NCBI GenBank assembly: GCA_000320545.1
Contig: ADNK01000550.1
Location: 165,520-229,519, forward strand
Direction: 5' to 3'
Origin: Bigelowiella natans CCMP2755
Lineage: Eukaryota > Cercozoa > Chlorarachniophyceae
Length of the DNA: 64,000 nt
Both the position numbers and the translations under genes were made by a program. Below the pieces are notes generated by a model that was given only the letters and a program-made list of their open reading frames with translations, ran no database searches and was not told the origin of the DNA. Below, in pieces: positions 20,261-29,249 of the stretch; the stretch's first letter is position 1; every line of letters begins with the position of its first letter.

Positions 20261-20450
20261 GGCTCTGATTTCTTGCTTTGAGGGTTTGATTTGTGGCTCC
20301 GAGGCTATTTGGATTCTGATGAGAATGAGGAAGTGAGAAGGTGAGGATCGAGGCTCGGAGATTGCACGGGATGGCCATGTGGCTTTTTGGGCCATGCCAC
20401 GTGACCCTCACAATTTGAAATTTTCAATTTTGGAAGCCACGTGGCCCTCT
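20261..20450 (-). promoter_or_regulatory. Shared CACGTG promoter module, gene A
   Basis: Two CACGTG sites (20398-20403, 20438-20443) and one CATGTG (20376-20381) lie upstream of gene A. Closer to the start is a block (GAGGATCGAGGCTCGG, then GAGGAAGTGAGAAG, on the plus strand) nearly identical to the blocks of genes B and C. Position and sharing suggest a promoter; the factor binding CACGTG (bHLH or bZIP type) is inference. Confidence 0.65.
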
Positions 20451-20510
20451 CGTCAGAACGAAGTACAAAGGAAAAAAAACAAAGACAAAGGAGGTGGTTT
20501 GTTCGTTTTG

Positions 20511-20691
20511 CGCCATGCACGGGGCAGCGACGCGCCATTGATGCCAAGCCATTCAAAACGACGCCAAGGCGATTCCGCGCAATCCGAAGCCGTGCCGCGC
20601 TGCGCGGCGCCGCGCCGCGCCGCGCTGCCTGCTGAGTGGCACATGTTGGCAATGCACACCAAGTTTGTGGCAAGAAAAGCTTGTTCAATTT
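20511..20691 (+). repeat. GC-rich intergenic repeat R, copy 2
   Basis: Copy of the repeat at 19236, expanded by a run of CGCGC repeats near 20600-20630 and extending to a GTGGCAAGAAAAGCTTG end shared with the inverted copy 4. It lies between gene B's end and gene A's promoter. Confidence 0.85.
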
Positions 20692-21211
20692 TTAGATTTG
20701 GGCAGCACACAGCGCTTCTCATTGTCGAGTGCAAACATGACAGGGCCTTTCGAGTCGAAGGAAACGAAATGTCCTCCTCTCTCCATTTTCTTGTAGGTTT
20801 TGTTCAGGTCGTCTTGGGTGACTGTTGGAAGTGTGCAAAACCCGAAGCGGTCACTCCAAGTGTCCAAGAAGAGACCAGTCAACGATTTCTTTTTTTTGTC
20901 AGAAAGGGAGTAGAAAGGATCGAAGGTGGTGTTGGGTGGCAGACGAAAACCTCCAAAATTTTCACACCAATTGTTGAAAATTTCCGCATCGTGTCTCATC
21001 CAATGTCTCGTTCATCATTTAGGAGTTTTGCCTCCAAAAGAAAAACGTTCAATTCAATGAAGGGTTTGCCAGTGATCTCGCTGAGAGGGCAAAAGCTTGG
21101 TGACACTTGATTGTATTTCTTGTTCTTTCCAGTGCGCCAACCCCGTGACGTTGGTCGCCGACCAACTAGTCCTCCAGTGGACTTGCGTGGGGTTTGTTTG
21201 GTGCGTGCCAT
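20685..21211 (-). CDS. H3-tail-bearing non-histone protein (gene B, frameshifted)
   Basis: The start at 21211 reads MARTKQTPRKSTGG, almost the exact first 13 residues of histone H3 (A7 is P here), then an unrelated body. The frame stops after 71 residues (20996), overlapping by ATGA the start of a 104-residue frame (20685-20999). One extra base in the GG before ATGAGA would join the two into a single protein of about 175 residues; I infer a sequencing or real one-base loss. It could also be two genes. The body has no histone fold that I can see. The tail could be recognised by enzymes or readers of H3 lysine 4, 9 or 14. Its start, promoter module and 5' UTR (TCAAAAAGAAACA) match gene C. Confidence 0.6.
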
Positions 21212-21420
21212 TGTTTCTTTTTGATTGTTTAGGGTTTGAGGTGATTTGGATTCTGATGAGAATGAGGAAGTGAGAAAGTGAGGATCGAGGCTCGGAGATT
21301 GCACGGGGTAGCCACGTGGCTTTTTCAACCAAGCCACGTGATGTTGCTGGTTCGGCCATGTGACCCTCTTGCTTTGAATTGTTCCTTTTTTAGAAAGCCA
21401 CGTGGCTTTCTTGTCACGAC
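21212..21420 (-). promoter_or_regulatory. Shared CACGTG promoter module, gene B
   Basis: Contains CACGTG at 21313-21318, 21335-21340 and 21399-21404, and CATGTG at 21357-21362. The GATCGAGGCTCGGAG and GAATGAGGAAGTGAGAAAG blocks match those of genes A and C closely, and the 5' UTR before the ATG is nearly identical to that of gene C. Confidence 0.7.
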
Positions 21421-21423
21421 GAA

Positions 21424-21510
21424 ATGCACGAGGCAGCGACGCGCCATTTGTGCAAAGCCGCTTCGAAACGGCGCCAAGGCGGGTTTTGGCGCGGCAACAC
21501 GTTGGCAATG
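21424..21510 (+). repeat. GC-rich intergenic repeat R, copy 3
   Basis: A shorter copy (about 87 bases) starting GAAATGCACGAGGCAGC, lying between the promoter of gene B and the end of the H3 gene. Some inner parts are deleted compared with copies 1 and 2. Confidence 0.75.
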
Positions 21511-21573
21511 GACAGAGGGCTCACGGACAAAGTTTTGCGGTGATGAAAAATCAAACTTGGGTGCATGCAAGCA

Positions 21574-21990
21574 TCAGGCTCTCTCCCCGCGAATGCGGCG
21601 AGCAAGCTGAATGTCTTTGACCATGATTGTCACTCTTTTGGCGTGGATGGCGCAAAGATTGGTGTCCTCGAACAACGACACCAAGTAGGCCTCTGAGGCC
21701 TCCTGCAACGCCAAGATGGCGGCGCTCTGAAAACGGAGTCCTTCTTTGAAATCCTCGGCGATTTCCCTGCAAAGGCGCTGAAACGGCAGTTTGCGGATGA
21801 GGAGGTCGGTGGATTTCTGGTAGCGGCGGATCTGACGCAGGGCGACGGTTCCAGGGCGGTACCGATGAGGCTTCTTCACTCCTCCAGTGGCAGGTGCTGA
21901 TTTTCTGACTTTGGACGCTTTGGTGGCGAGCTGTTTGCGAGGAGCCTTTCCTCCAGTGGTTTTGCGTGCGGTCTGTTTGGTGCGTGCCAT
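21574..21990 (-). CDS. Histone H3
   Basis: A 138-residue, intron-free histone H3. The tail [17 protein letters not shown] is present with Thr at position 10 (canonical Ser), the fold region ([39 protein letters not shown]) is complete, and the C-terminus is RRIRGERA. It is about two residues longer than canonical H3, with an extra Lys-Val in [10 protein letters not shown] just before lysine 27. MPKD near position 120 reads MVKD. H3 with H4 forms the nucleosome core; no H4, H2A or H2B is seen in the window. I set the start at 21990 because the 71 upstream codons lack histone similarity. Position in the viral-like block and a shared promoter type point to a virus-encoded histone. Confidence 0.93.
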   Translation of the reverse strand: MARTKQTARKTTGGKAPRKQLATKASKVRKSAPATGGVKKPHRYRPGTVALRQIRRYQKSTDLLIRKLPFQRLCREIAEDFKEGLRFQSAAILALQEASEAYLVSLFEDTNLCAIHAKRVTIMVKDIQLARRIRGERA

Positions 21991-22386
21991 GGTGAGCCAA
22001 GCAATGGTCGAGGGGTTTGAGTTGTGAGGACTTGAGCTGATGAGGGAGTGAGAGGCCGGGCCTTGGAATCCAAGTGAACGAGCCACGTGGCTTTTGACCA
22101 AAATCCACATGGCTTTGTTGGACGGGGTCACGTGGCATTTGTTCGAAGACCACGTGACCACAAGATCCGTTTTTCCCTTTTTTGGTCGTGTGACCTTGTT
22201 CAACAGGCCACGTGACTACCCCGCCCTGCTTCTGTTTTGACACCTGCAACCACGTGACCCGAACCCTGGTGAGCCACGTGGTCCACCCCCTTCAACTCCG
22301 AGGCCTGGACCCTCACTTCCTCATCTGCTCAAGTCCTCACAACTCAAACACCCGACAAACTTTGAACACCTTCGCCTCTGAACCTG
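21991..22386. promoter_or_regulatory. Divergent CACGTG promoter between H3 and gene D
   Basis: Six CACGTG sites (22084, 22129, 22151, 22209, 22251 and 22275, each 6 bases) plus CACATG (22106) and a CGTGTG lie in about 200 bases between the two divergent starts. The H3 side has CTCACTCCCTCATCAGCTCAAGTCC on the minus strand, and the gene D side has CCTCACTTCCTCATCTGCTC on the plus strand, so the same block is used in both directions. Spacing of the sites is about 20-45 bases. Confidence 0.7.
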
Positions 22387-22962
22387 ATGCCACGTCCAAA
22401 ACCGAATAACCCAACCAAGAACCGCACCGTCAAAGATGACGCTCCGAAGCGCCAGTCATCACGCAACAGGAAGGCGCCACCCAAGTTCGACCCCTCCGCC
22501 GAAGAGACCACGCATGACCCTGCAATCAAACGTCAGAAGAGTGAAGGCGACGAAAAGAAGAGCCGTGACCCCCCCTCCCAAGTCGACGTTGATGATGCCG
22601 TGGAAACAGTCGCCGAGAACTCCCCAATGACCAAAGCTGACGTCAAGGAAAATTCCACCATCAATGGGGGCGATGATGATGAGAAAGTCGAAGAGAAGGA
22701 TGAAGAAGAGCGTGAAGAAGAGATGGATGATGAAGAGCATCATGATGAGGAGGAAGACGCCGAAGAGAAAGAGAAAAAGCGGCTTGCCAAGATCGCTCGT
22801 CAGCAGGCAAGGTTCGAGAAAATGTGGCATGTCGATGGCACGAAATTGCTTGAAGGAGGAAAACGCGTCAAAGGAGTCCGTGTGATGCCGGGCGGCAAAC
22901 TTGAAAACGTCTCCTGCTGGGGGCAAGAAACCACTGTGGTGAATTTTCACAAACACATTTGA
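22387..22962 (+). CDS. Acidic-stretch protein, histone chaperone-like (gene D)
   Basis: Encodes 191 residues. The N-terminal part is basic and proline/serine-rich (KPNNPTKNRTVK, RQSSRNRKAPPKFDPS). Residues about 98-135 are a long acidic run of Asp/Glu with some His, followed by a lysine-rich helix (EKEKKRLAKIARQQARF) and a small globular end (MWHVDGTKLLEGG...). Long acidic stretches are typical of proteins that bind histones, and its promoter is shared back to back with H3, so a histone-binding role is plausible but inferred. No family is recognised. Confidence 0.6.
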   Translation: MPRPKPNNPTKNRTVKDDAPKRQSSRNRKAPPKFDPSAEETTHDPAIKRQKSEGDEKKSRDPPSQVDVDDAVETVAENSPMTKADVKENSTINGGDDDEKVEEKDEEEREEEMDDEEHHDEEEDAEEKEKKRLAKIARQQARFEKMWHVDGTKLLEGGKRVKGVRVMPGGKLENVSCWGQETTVVNFHKHI

Positions 22963-22985
22963 ACGTTGAAATGTCAGTTTTTTTC

Positions 22986-23150
22986 ATCAAGCTTTTCTGA
23001 TCTCAAACTTGATGTGCATTGCCAACGTGCGCCACTTCGCAGCGCGGCACGGCGCGGCATTGCGCAACATTGCCTTTTCGTCGTTTTGAATGGCTTGGCA
23101 TCGATGGCGCCTGGCGCGTCGCTGCCTCGTGCATGGAGCAAAACGAACAA
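22986..23150 (-). repeat. GC-rich intergenic repeat R, copy 4 (inverted)
   Basis: Inverse complement of copies 1-3, including the AAGCTTTTCTGATCTCAAACTTGATGTGCATTGCC end matched by copy 2. It lies upstream of gene C, so relative to the gene it has the same orientation as copy 2 before gene A and copy 3 before gene B. Confidence 0.8.
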
Positions 23151-23373
23151 ATTGTCTTCTTCGCATTTCGTTGTGACAGGAAGCCACGTGGCCTCTGGAA
23201 ACCAAAAATCAAAACTGAAAGGGTCACGTGGTTGGCAAAACCAGGTCACGTGGTTCGGTCGAAAAAGCCACGTGGCTTGCCCGTGCAATCTCCGAGCCTC
23301 GATCCTCACTTTCTCACTTCCTCATTCTCATCAGAATCCAAATCACCTCAAAGCCAGAAATCAAAAAGAAACA
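23151..23373 (+). promoter_or_regulatory. Shared CACGTG promoter module, gene C
   Basis: CACGTG at 23184-23189, 23225-23230, 23247-23252 and 23269-23274, then TCCGAGCCTCGATCCTCAC, TTTCTCACTTCCTCATTCTCATCAGAATCC and a UTR ending AATCAAAAAGAAACA before the ATG at 23374. It is the mirror of the module for genes A and B. Confidence 0.7.
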
Positions 23374-24468
23374 ATGCGAACCAAGACCCGGCACACAAAA
23401 TCAAAAACAATGCCAACCAAGACAAAATCAAATGGGCCCAGGATGAGATGCCAGACGAGTGAGACGGAGAAGAAAAATGTCACAGCTCGCATTCCACCAA
23501 CCATAAAAAACCAACTCAAAAATTTGGAGAAAGCAGCCAAGCACAGAGAATATTGCCCATGCGAGGGAAATTTCGAGGAATGTTGCGACAACCCAGCCAA
23601 CTACCCAGTGCAACGTCACGGGGTTGAGCGGAAATCAGTCAAGGACTTTGGCGGCAAAAAGGAGCTACAAAAAGTGGAGCGACGAAAAGCGATTTTGAAA
23701 AACCAAAAAAATGCCAGGACCACCGTGAAGGATTTCAACAGGATGATCAAATCACTGGAGAATTTGTTGGAAAAATTGAAGCAGTTCAGTGAAACAGTGG
23801 AAAAGGAGTACCTCCATTTCCGTGACCAACACAAAACGCCATGCGCGGACAAGAAAAAGTGCCATGCAGAGTGGGAGTTGTTCAAAAATGACCTGGAATT
23901 TGTCTCAACGAGGCTTTGGAACTTCAGTTACGTTCGTTTTCCACTCCACAAGGCCATGAAAAGGGTCGTGCACAAGATGAACAGGAGCATCAACCAAATA
24001 TCTTCTGATTCATTCAAAAGAAAGGTGATTCGAGAACTCAATGACGTCAAGGGATTCACCAAGATTTTCAGAAAAGGAGGCGACTTGCCAGAAACTCTAA
24101 ACATGTTGAAAGAGCACAAGGATGACATGAAGGCATTGTCAAAAGATTATGATTTGAAACCAGCCTCCATTGATCGCCACGAGAGTTTTTTGGGCATTTT
24201 TGAGGAACTTTGCAACATCGTGTTTGAGGTGTCAGGGGACTTGAGTGACACATTCAATGACATGACTTCAAAGCAGATTTTGAAAATTTCAGATGTCGTC
24301 AAAAACATTTATCTGGAATTGAACAAACCCCACAAATGGAATGATGGGGACGGACCTGATGGCGAGTCAGACTCACGTGATTCAGATGATTCTGGTTCTG
24401 AATTTGAGCGTTTTTATGACACTGATGATGATGACAATGATGAACGTTGTGATGATGTTAAACAATGA
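23374..24468 (+). CDS. Charged coiled-coil protein, unknown (gene C)
   Basis: From 23374 (MRTKTRHTKSKTMPTKTK) this gives 364 residues. The start has lysine/arginine/threonine repeats that loosely resemble an H3 tail. A cysteine-containing patch (CPCEGNFEECC) follows, then a lysine/glutamate-rich helical body with heptads (about residues 120-310), then an acidic Asp/Ser-rich tail (DGDGPDGESDSRDSDDSGSE). The upstream open region of 136 codons lies over the repeat and promoter, so I exclude it. No family recognised. It shares its 5' UTR with gene B. Confidence 0.55.
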   Translation: MRTKTRHTKSKTMPTKTKSNGPRMRCQTSETEKKNVTARIPPTIKNQLKNLEKAAKHREYCPCEGNFEECCDNPANYPVQRHGVERKSVKDFGGKKELQKVERRKAILKNQKNARTTVKDFNRMIKSLENLLEKLKQFSETVEKEYLHFRDQHKTPCADKKKCHAEWELFKNDLEFVSTRLWNFSYVRFPLHKAMKRVVHKMNRSINQISSDSFKRKVIRELNDVKGFTKIFRKGGDLPETLNMLKEHKDDMKALSKDYDLKPASIDRHESFLGIFEELCNIVFEVSGDLSDTFNDMTSKQILKISDVVKNIYLELNKPHKWNDGDGPDGESDSRDSDDSGSEFERFYDTDDDDNDERCDDVKQ

Positions 24469-24785
24469 TGAAACATCTTTGAATTCTTACAAATCGAAAA
24501 CTTGATCATGTGAAAACTGTGCACATGTCTAAGAACATGCAAAAACATTGAAGCTTGCAATTTGCGATGTGGCAATGACTGAAAATGCATCGATCTCATG
24601 CAAAGATGTTGAATGGGGCGCAGAAGCATTCAATTGATTTCATCCGCGTGTGACTGCCAGTCGTTGCATGCATTTCAAATCGCACAATGATGCAACCGCT
24701 TGGAACATGGAGAAGACATGTTTGGTGCATGTGAGGAAACTGAGAACCTTTGCTTTGACTCAAATTTTCGAGCCATACTTATAAT

Positions 24786-24846
24786 AGACACAGCAATACA
24801 CTATATATAATATATATATTGTGTATTGCATGTCTATCATTGTTGC
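24786..24846 (+). repeat. 60-bp palindromic repeat, left copy
   Basis: Arms ATAGACACAGCAATACAC and GTGTATTGCATGTCTATCAT flank an AT-only core, so the segment can form a cruciform or hairpin. A near-identical inverted copy lies at 25139-25201. Confidence 0.7.
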
Positions 24847-25138
24847 AAACTCAAGATGCCAATGATGATGAACATGATGGATTGATAATTGCACGTGTGT
24901 GCACAATGTCAAGCCAAGCCGAAAGGAACACGCCACTTTTGCGTTCGCTCAAATAGCCATTTTCAGCAGCAATTTTGAAATGACCTGCTGCACCAGTATG
25001 CAAGCAAGTCTAGAAGTCTGATGCGATGACCCGCATATTCAAATTTAACACATTGCATTGATGCAAACGCACACATAGACATGAGCAAGACTGACGTTCA
25101 GAAAGTTTGTACGCATCGTAGTGTGAGCATGGGTGAGC

Positions 25139-25201
25139 TTGCAATGATAGACATGCAATACACTACATATATATTGTATTGCTGTGTCTATCATTGCACG
25201 C
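25139..25201 (-). repeat. 60-bp palindromic repeat, right copy
   Basis: Inverted copy of the palindrome at 24786, with arms CAATGATAGACATGCAATACAC and GTATTGCTGTGTCTATCATTG. The two could be the ends of a 415-base short element or two independent copies. Confidence 0.7.
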
Positions 25202-25618
25202 CCTCGTCGGCCCAATGTTGGCATGCACTAGTGCATGCTGCCATCATGATGCTCGGCTGCCAACGCAACTAGGCAAGAGTGAGTACAAAGTGAACACATA
25301 TGAGCCATTTACGCGAAACATCCCCTAGATCATGCGCCAGCTGAGATCCCAATTTGTACAGATCGAATATGTCACCGCCTTCATCATGTTAGGGCTTCAT
25401 TCCACTTTTGCAGTCATGAAAACCAGATGTTGTTGAGAGACGGAATCATGATCGAGTGTAATGAAAACATTTTTTTCCAATGTAGTCATCCTAATGTAGC
25501 TGTGCAAGTGCACACATAAACTCGATGGAATGCACCGGAATTCGAATAGCTGTAAGGGCTTCCCACCTCACCAAGTGATGTTCGTAGGGTATTAATAAAG
25601 CTGTATAATAAGACTTGC

Positions 25619-27043
25619 TTAAACATCAGGGAGATCTTCGTTGCTAACGGGTTGTGCCCAATACAAAGCATCGCTAAAGGAAATATCGCGCTTTTCCCCC
25701 CTTTTTGATTCCTCATCAAAGGATGCATCAGAGACATATCTCGTCAAGGACTTTGTTACAAGATCAAAAGAGTGTACCCCGTCGTCGCATTTAAGCAATA
25801 ATTCGTAAGTTTTGGATGCAAATCTGAGTTGTGATACTGATGAAATATCTGCAGAACTGCCACTACCTTCTACATTATTTTCGTGGATGTATGCTGTTCC
25901 TGTATGTCATTAGAAAAAGATATTTGAGATTTAATATGTCTAAACTTTACGCAGCAGTTCGTAGTTCAATCAATATCCAATGTTTACCGAAAGGTAGATC
26001 GACAGTTAGCATCCCTGCTGCATCTTTTGATGTAGCTTTACCTACAGAAAAGACATTACTTCGCTCATCAGATCAATTTAATTGATTAGTCACCATCTCC
26101 ATATGTAGTCGTTACATCAGTCTCTTTCATGTTGATCTGAGTAAGTGTAGCAAAGAACAGAAGAACAGTGTTAGACTCATTTGATAAAATACATGCAATT
26201 CCTACTTTTGCACTTTGGGTTGGCATATAGCCTGTCCCGTATGGTAGAGCAACGTTCGCCATTCCATCATCTTTAAAAATATTCATGGCCAAATTTTCGG
26301 AATTCAGCGTGTAGCTAATTTGCCATTTATAAATCTGTGTTTGTGAAAGTCTCATCAAAATTACCTACACCCTTAAGATGACCAGATCCATAAGGAGTCT
26401 GGACAGTCTGTGTAATGAATATCACATCATCATAGATTTGGAAAAACATATTTCGATAACTAATATATTTGTGGCCATATATATTCTCAGAATGCATTTT
26501 GGATACATACCTTTTCTGTCTTCAACGGAGTAGAGTACAGTTGTTGTCCTGTTTTCCCATCAAGCAATTGCAGCACTTGTCCATCGTACAGAACAGCTTC
26601 CAAAGTTCCGTCTACCGAGGTTGTTTGCAGAACTGAAGGTGTCTGAGAACAGTCAATGCAAGATATTACTAATCAAAATCATAATATTTCGCAGTTCTTC
26701 TCTTTCTGCACTACCTTGCTTCGAAGAAATTGGGAAGCTTCGTGTAGACTTGTTTTGACTTCCTTCACCAGGTATTTAGCATATCTTTCCCGACTTCCGT
26801 GCTAGGTAAAGTTTCTTAATTAAAATTCTGAAATATGAAGCATGCGTAGCAGATTCATACCTTTTCTTTTCTTTTCGTTCGAAACTTTTCGTTTGTATCA
26901 AACTTAAAGACAGATAAGATTCATTATATCGACAATCACAAAGGGGTGACGTGATTGATTGAAGTGTAAAAGGCTATTTGTTGGTATCGTACTTTACTTA
27001 GCTTATTGTCTTTCCAACTCAATAATCGTTGCCTATGAGACAT
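25619..27043 (-). CDS. Host multi-exon gene, unidentified
   Basis: Start at 27043 (MSHRQRLLSWKDNKLSK), only 45 bases from the FKBP stop. Read on the minus strand, exons with GT-AG boundaries encode a lysine/arginine-rich start, then a segment with VDGTLEAVLYDGQVLQLLDG that looks like a beta-propeller-type repeat, then YKWQISYTLNSEN, a DDGMANVALPYGTGYM segment and a C-terminal part ending in EDLPDV (stop 25619-25621). I could not join all exons with certainty. Beta-propeller type is a guess from the DG-turn repeats. Function unknown. Confidence 0.55.
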
Positions 27044-27088
27044 ATTTAGGTCATCTTTGCACTGCGTTTTCCTTTAGTCCAACAACAA

Positions 27089-27855
27089 TTACTCAAAATC
27101 TTTCATGTCCTCGTCGCTAAGGAGCTTGCTCCCGTTTATCCTTATAATCTGGATATCAAACACGAGATCCGAGTTCGGAGGGATATCGGGTCCAGCACCT
27201 TCGGAACCATACGCAAGGTCACTGGGCAAGTTGATAATTGCTCTCTCCCCAAGTGACATTTGCAAGGCAGCCTCGTCCCATCCCTTTGTTAATAGCATTT
27301 TCATTGTAAACCTTTTGGGATGAACACACACCTATTTCTTCGAGTACCTTTATCACATCTCCTACTCCCACCTGATTTGTGAAAATAGAAAATAACGAAT
27401 TTGTAACAAACGAGGAGACAACATTCAAAATGCAAGGAATGCAAATTTGCAAAAAGACAAGAAACACCTTGAAATCAAAGGGCTGACCACGATTACGACT
27501 CGAGTCAAATTCTTTGTTGCCCTTCTTCAAAGTACCGGTGTAATGGACAGTGAGTAAATCTCCCTGAATTACATTATGTCAATTCACGTTCCTCACTAGT
27601 TTACCTTTTGGCACATCCTCCATTACCTTTGATGGATAGTGTTTTCCATCCCCAAATTCGAGAATCTATGACCATGTTAACTTTAGAACTAACATAAATT
27701 TTGACGCAGTAACTAAGACTCTAAAAAACTCGAATGAGATCACAGACCTTCTTTTGGATTCCAATGTTGTGCCAATCTTGGTTGTTGTTTTTGTCCTCAT
27801 TCATCGTTTGGTCCCTTTCGTATTTAGTCATCTTCTCAGCCAGTCCGTGAAGCAT
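27089..27855 (-). CDS. FKBP-type peptidyl-prolyl isomerase
   Basis: Five exons (27855-27748, 27665-27627, 27563-27468, 27371-27348, 27283-27089) join without frame break to 153 residues. The FKBP domain is visible: [49 protein letters not shown], and [16 protein letters not shown] with an [10 protein letters not shown] end. These match the FKBP12 fold and the active-site Tyr, Phe, Asp, Val, Ile, Trp and Tyr positions. The enzyme speeds proline cis-trans turns and would bind FK506-type ligands. A non-FKBP N-terminal extension of about 40 residues is rich in asparagine. No signal peptide is evident. Confidence 0.85.
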
Positions 27856-29249
27856 TGTTGCGCAACAAGTAAGATTGTTCTTGTGCAGATTTTAGTAGCC
27901 AACATTCGCAAATCTCAGCCGAATTTATCTTCGCGCCAACGCAATTAATCGGGAAAGAATGCTCATCTCAAGTTTTCCTGAGTTGGTGCTGCGATGTCGC
28001 TTGTCGTATGAGCAGACCTTTGGAAGATTTAGGGCAGTTTTGTTCCTGCGACTTGTTAATTTGCGCGATTGTGTCACGACAACTTGTCATTACGAACGAA
28101 TGCGTGAAGAGAAATGGACCAACGAAGGTGCTTTTGCAACACGAGCGGAACACCCGTGGTGAAAACCCCCCTCTCGCCTGTTTTGGGCACGTGGCGGCCG
28201 TTTCGACCTGAAAACACTTTGACATTCCAGCATTGACCGTGCACTATTCATCACTCCATCACAGAGACGCTGATCTGCAGCACCAGAGCACCGAGCAGAA
28301 GACTGGAAGAGACTGCACGACGAACAGGGGTGGAGGGTGCCAGGGTGGGAACAACCTGGCAATGCTGGAAGGATGGTCTTGACGTGGGACACAAGACCGC
28401 TGCATGAATGTGAACGTGCACAAACACCAGTCCAGCAGTCTAGCAGTGCTTCTTTCTGAACGTGCCATGGAGCATGCCAGCATGGCTGAATTGCCAAATT
28501 GGTCTGCTGACATGGCTCTGCAATCCTTTGCTTCACAGTTCTCGAGTCAGCACGCACGTGTCAAGCTGCAAACGACGCACGCACATCTTCTGGAAACGAA
28601 ATGCGTCTGGTGAGTCTTCCATCCTGGCATTCTAGCCATTGTCAAATTCACAAAGCTAGAAAGCTGTTGTGAACGGGTTCAAGCCAATCAGCAGTGTGAG
28701 TGACCGTACCACTCTAGCACTGGCGATTCAAAACGTGTTCCTTGCTCTCTGATCATCATGCATCAAAGGTTGGGGATTTTCCAGCTTTGATCAATTGTGA
28801 TCAGGATTGGGCGGTGTGCCAACCAACATGCAGAGCAAGCAAAGAGAACGAGGTTCGGAGCGCGCAGCATGCGGATTCGAGCAACACTGCAACGTAGCCT
28901 CGTAGATTGCTTTGCGTGTGACTGTGCAAGATGTCATGTCATGCAGATGACATTCTTACAGAACAAATAGTGAACTGAATGATGGATTAACTGTCACAAA
29001 GAGACCCAAGACATAGTAATTCTAACTGGTAAAAAAAAATTCTAATGTGTTCTAATGAATTTACAACTCCAAAATCGACTCCTCTGTATTGCTATGCACA
29101 TTATTTCAATTTAGCATGCACCATGCTAATGATGATTTCGACATTGAGGAATCCCACCGAATACTTCCACAACCGACTGTACTTTCTCATATATCTGTAC
29201 AAAAATAACGATGCTATTTTTATTTCCTGCCCAAAAAAATGCTGACACG
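27856..29249. other. Intergenic region
   Basis: No coding sequence with convincing composition. Contains many CATG, TGCA and CTGC words and short runs only. It lies between the FKBP start and the end of the ATG17-like gene. Confidence 0.4.

Larger units (their letters stand above)
24469..25618. other. Non-coding boundary region with palindromic copies
   Basis: No gene seen. The region has many TGCATGC-like and CATGTG-like words and two palindromic segments at 24786-24846 and 25139-25201, which are inverted copies of each other. It separates the viral-like block from the intron-rich host genes, and the true junction may lie here. Confidence 0.5.

Noticed and set aside
28090-28557. 155-residue minus-strand frame
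   Set aside because: No motif, no splice-supported neighbours, and composition similar to other intergenic DNA here.
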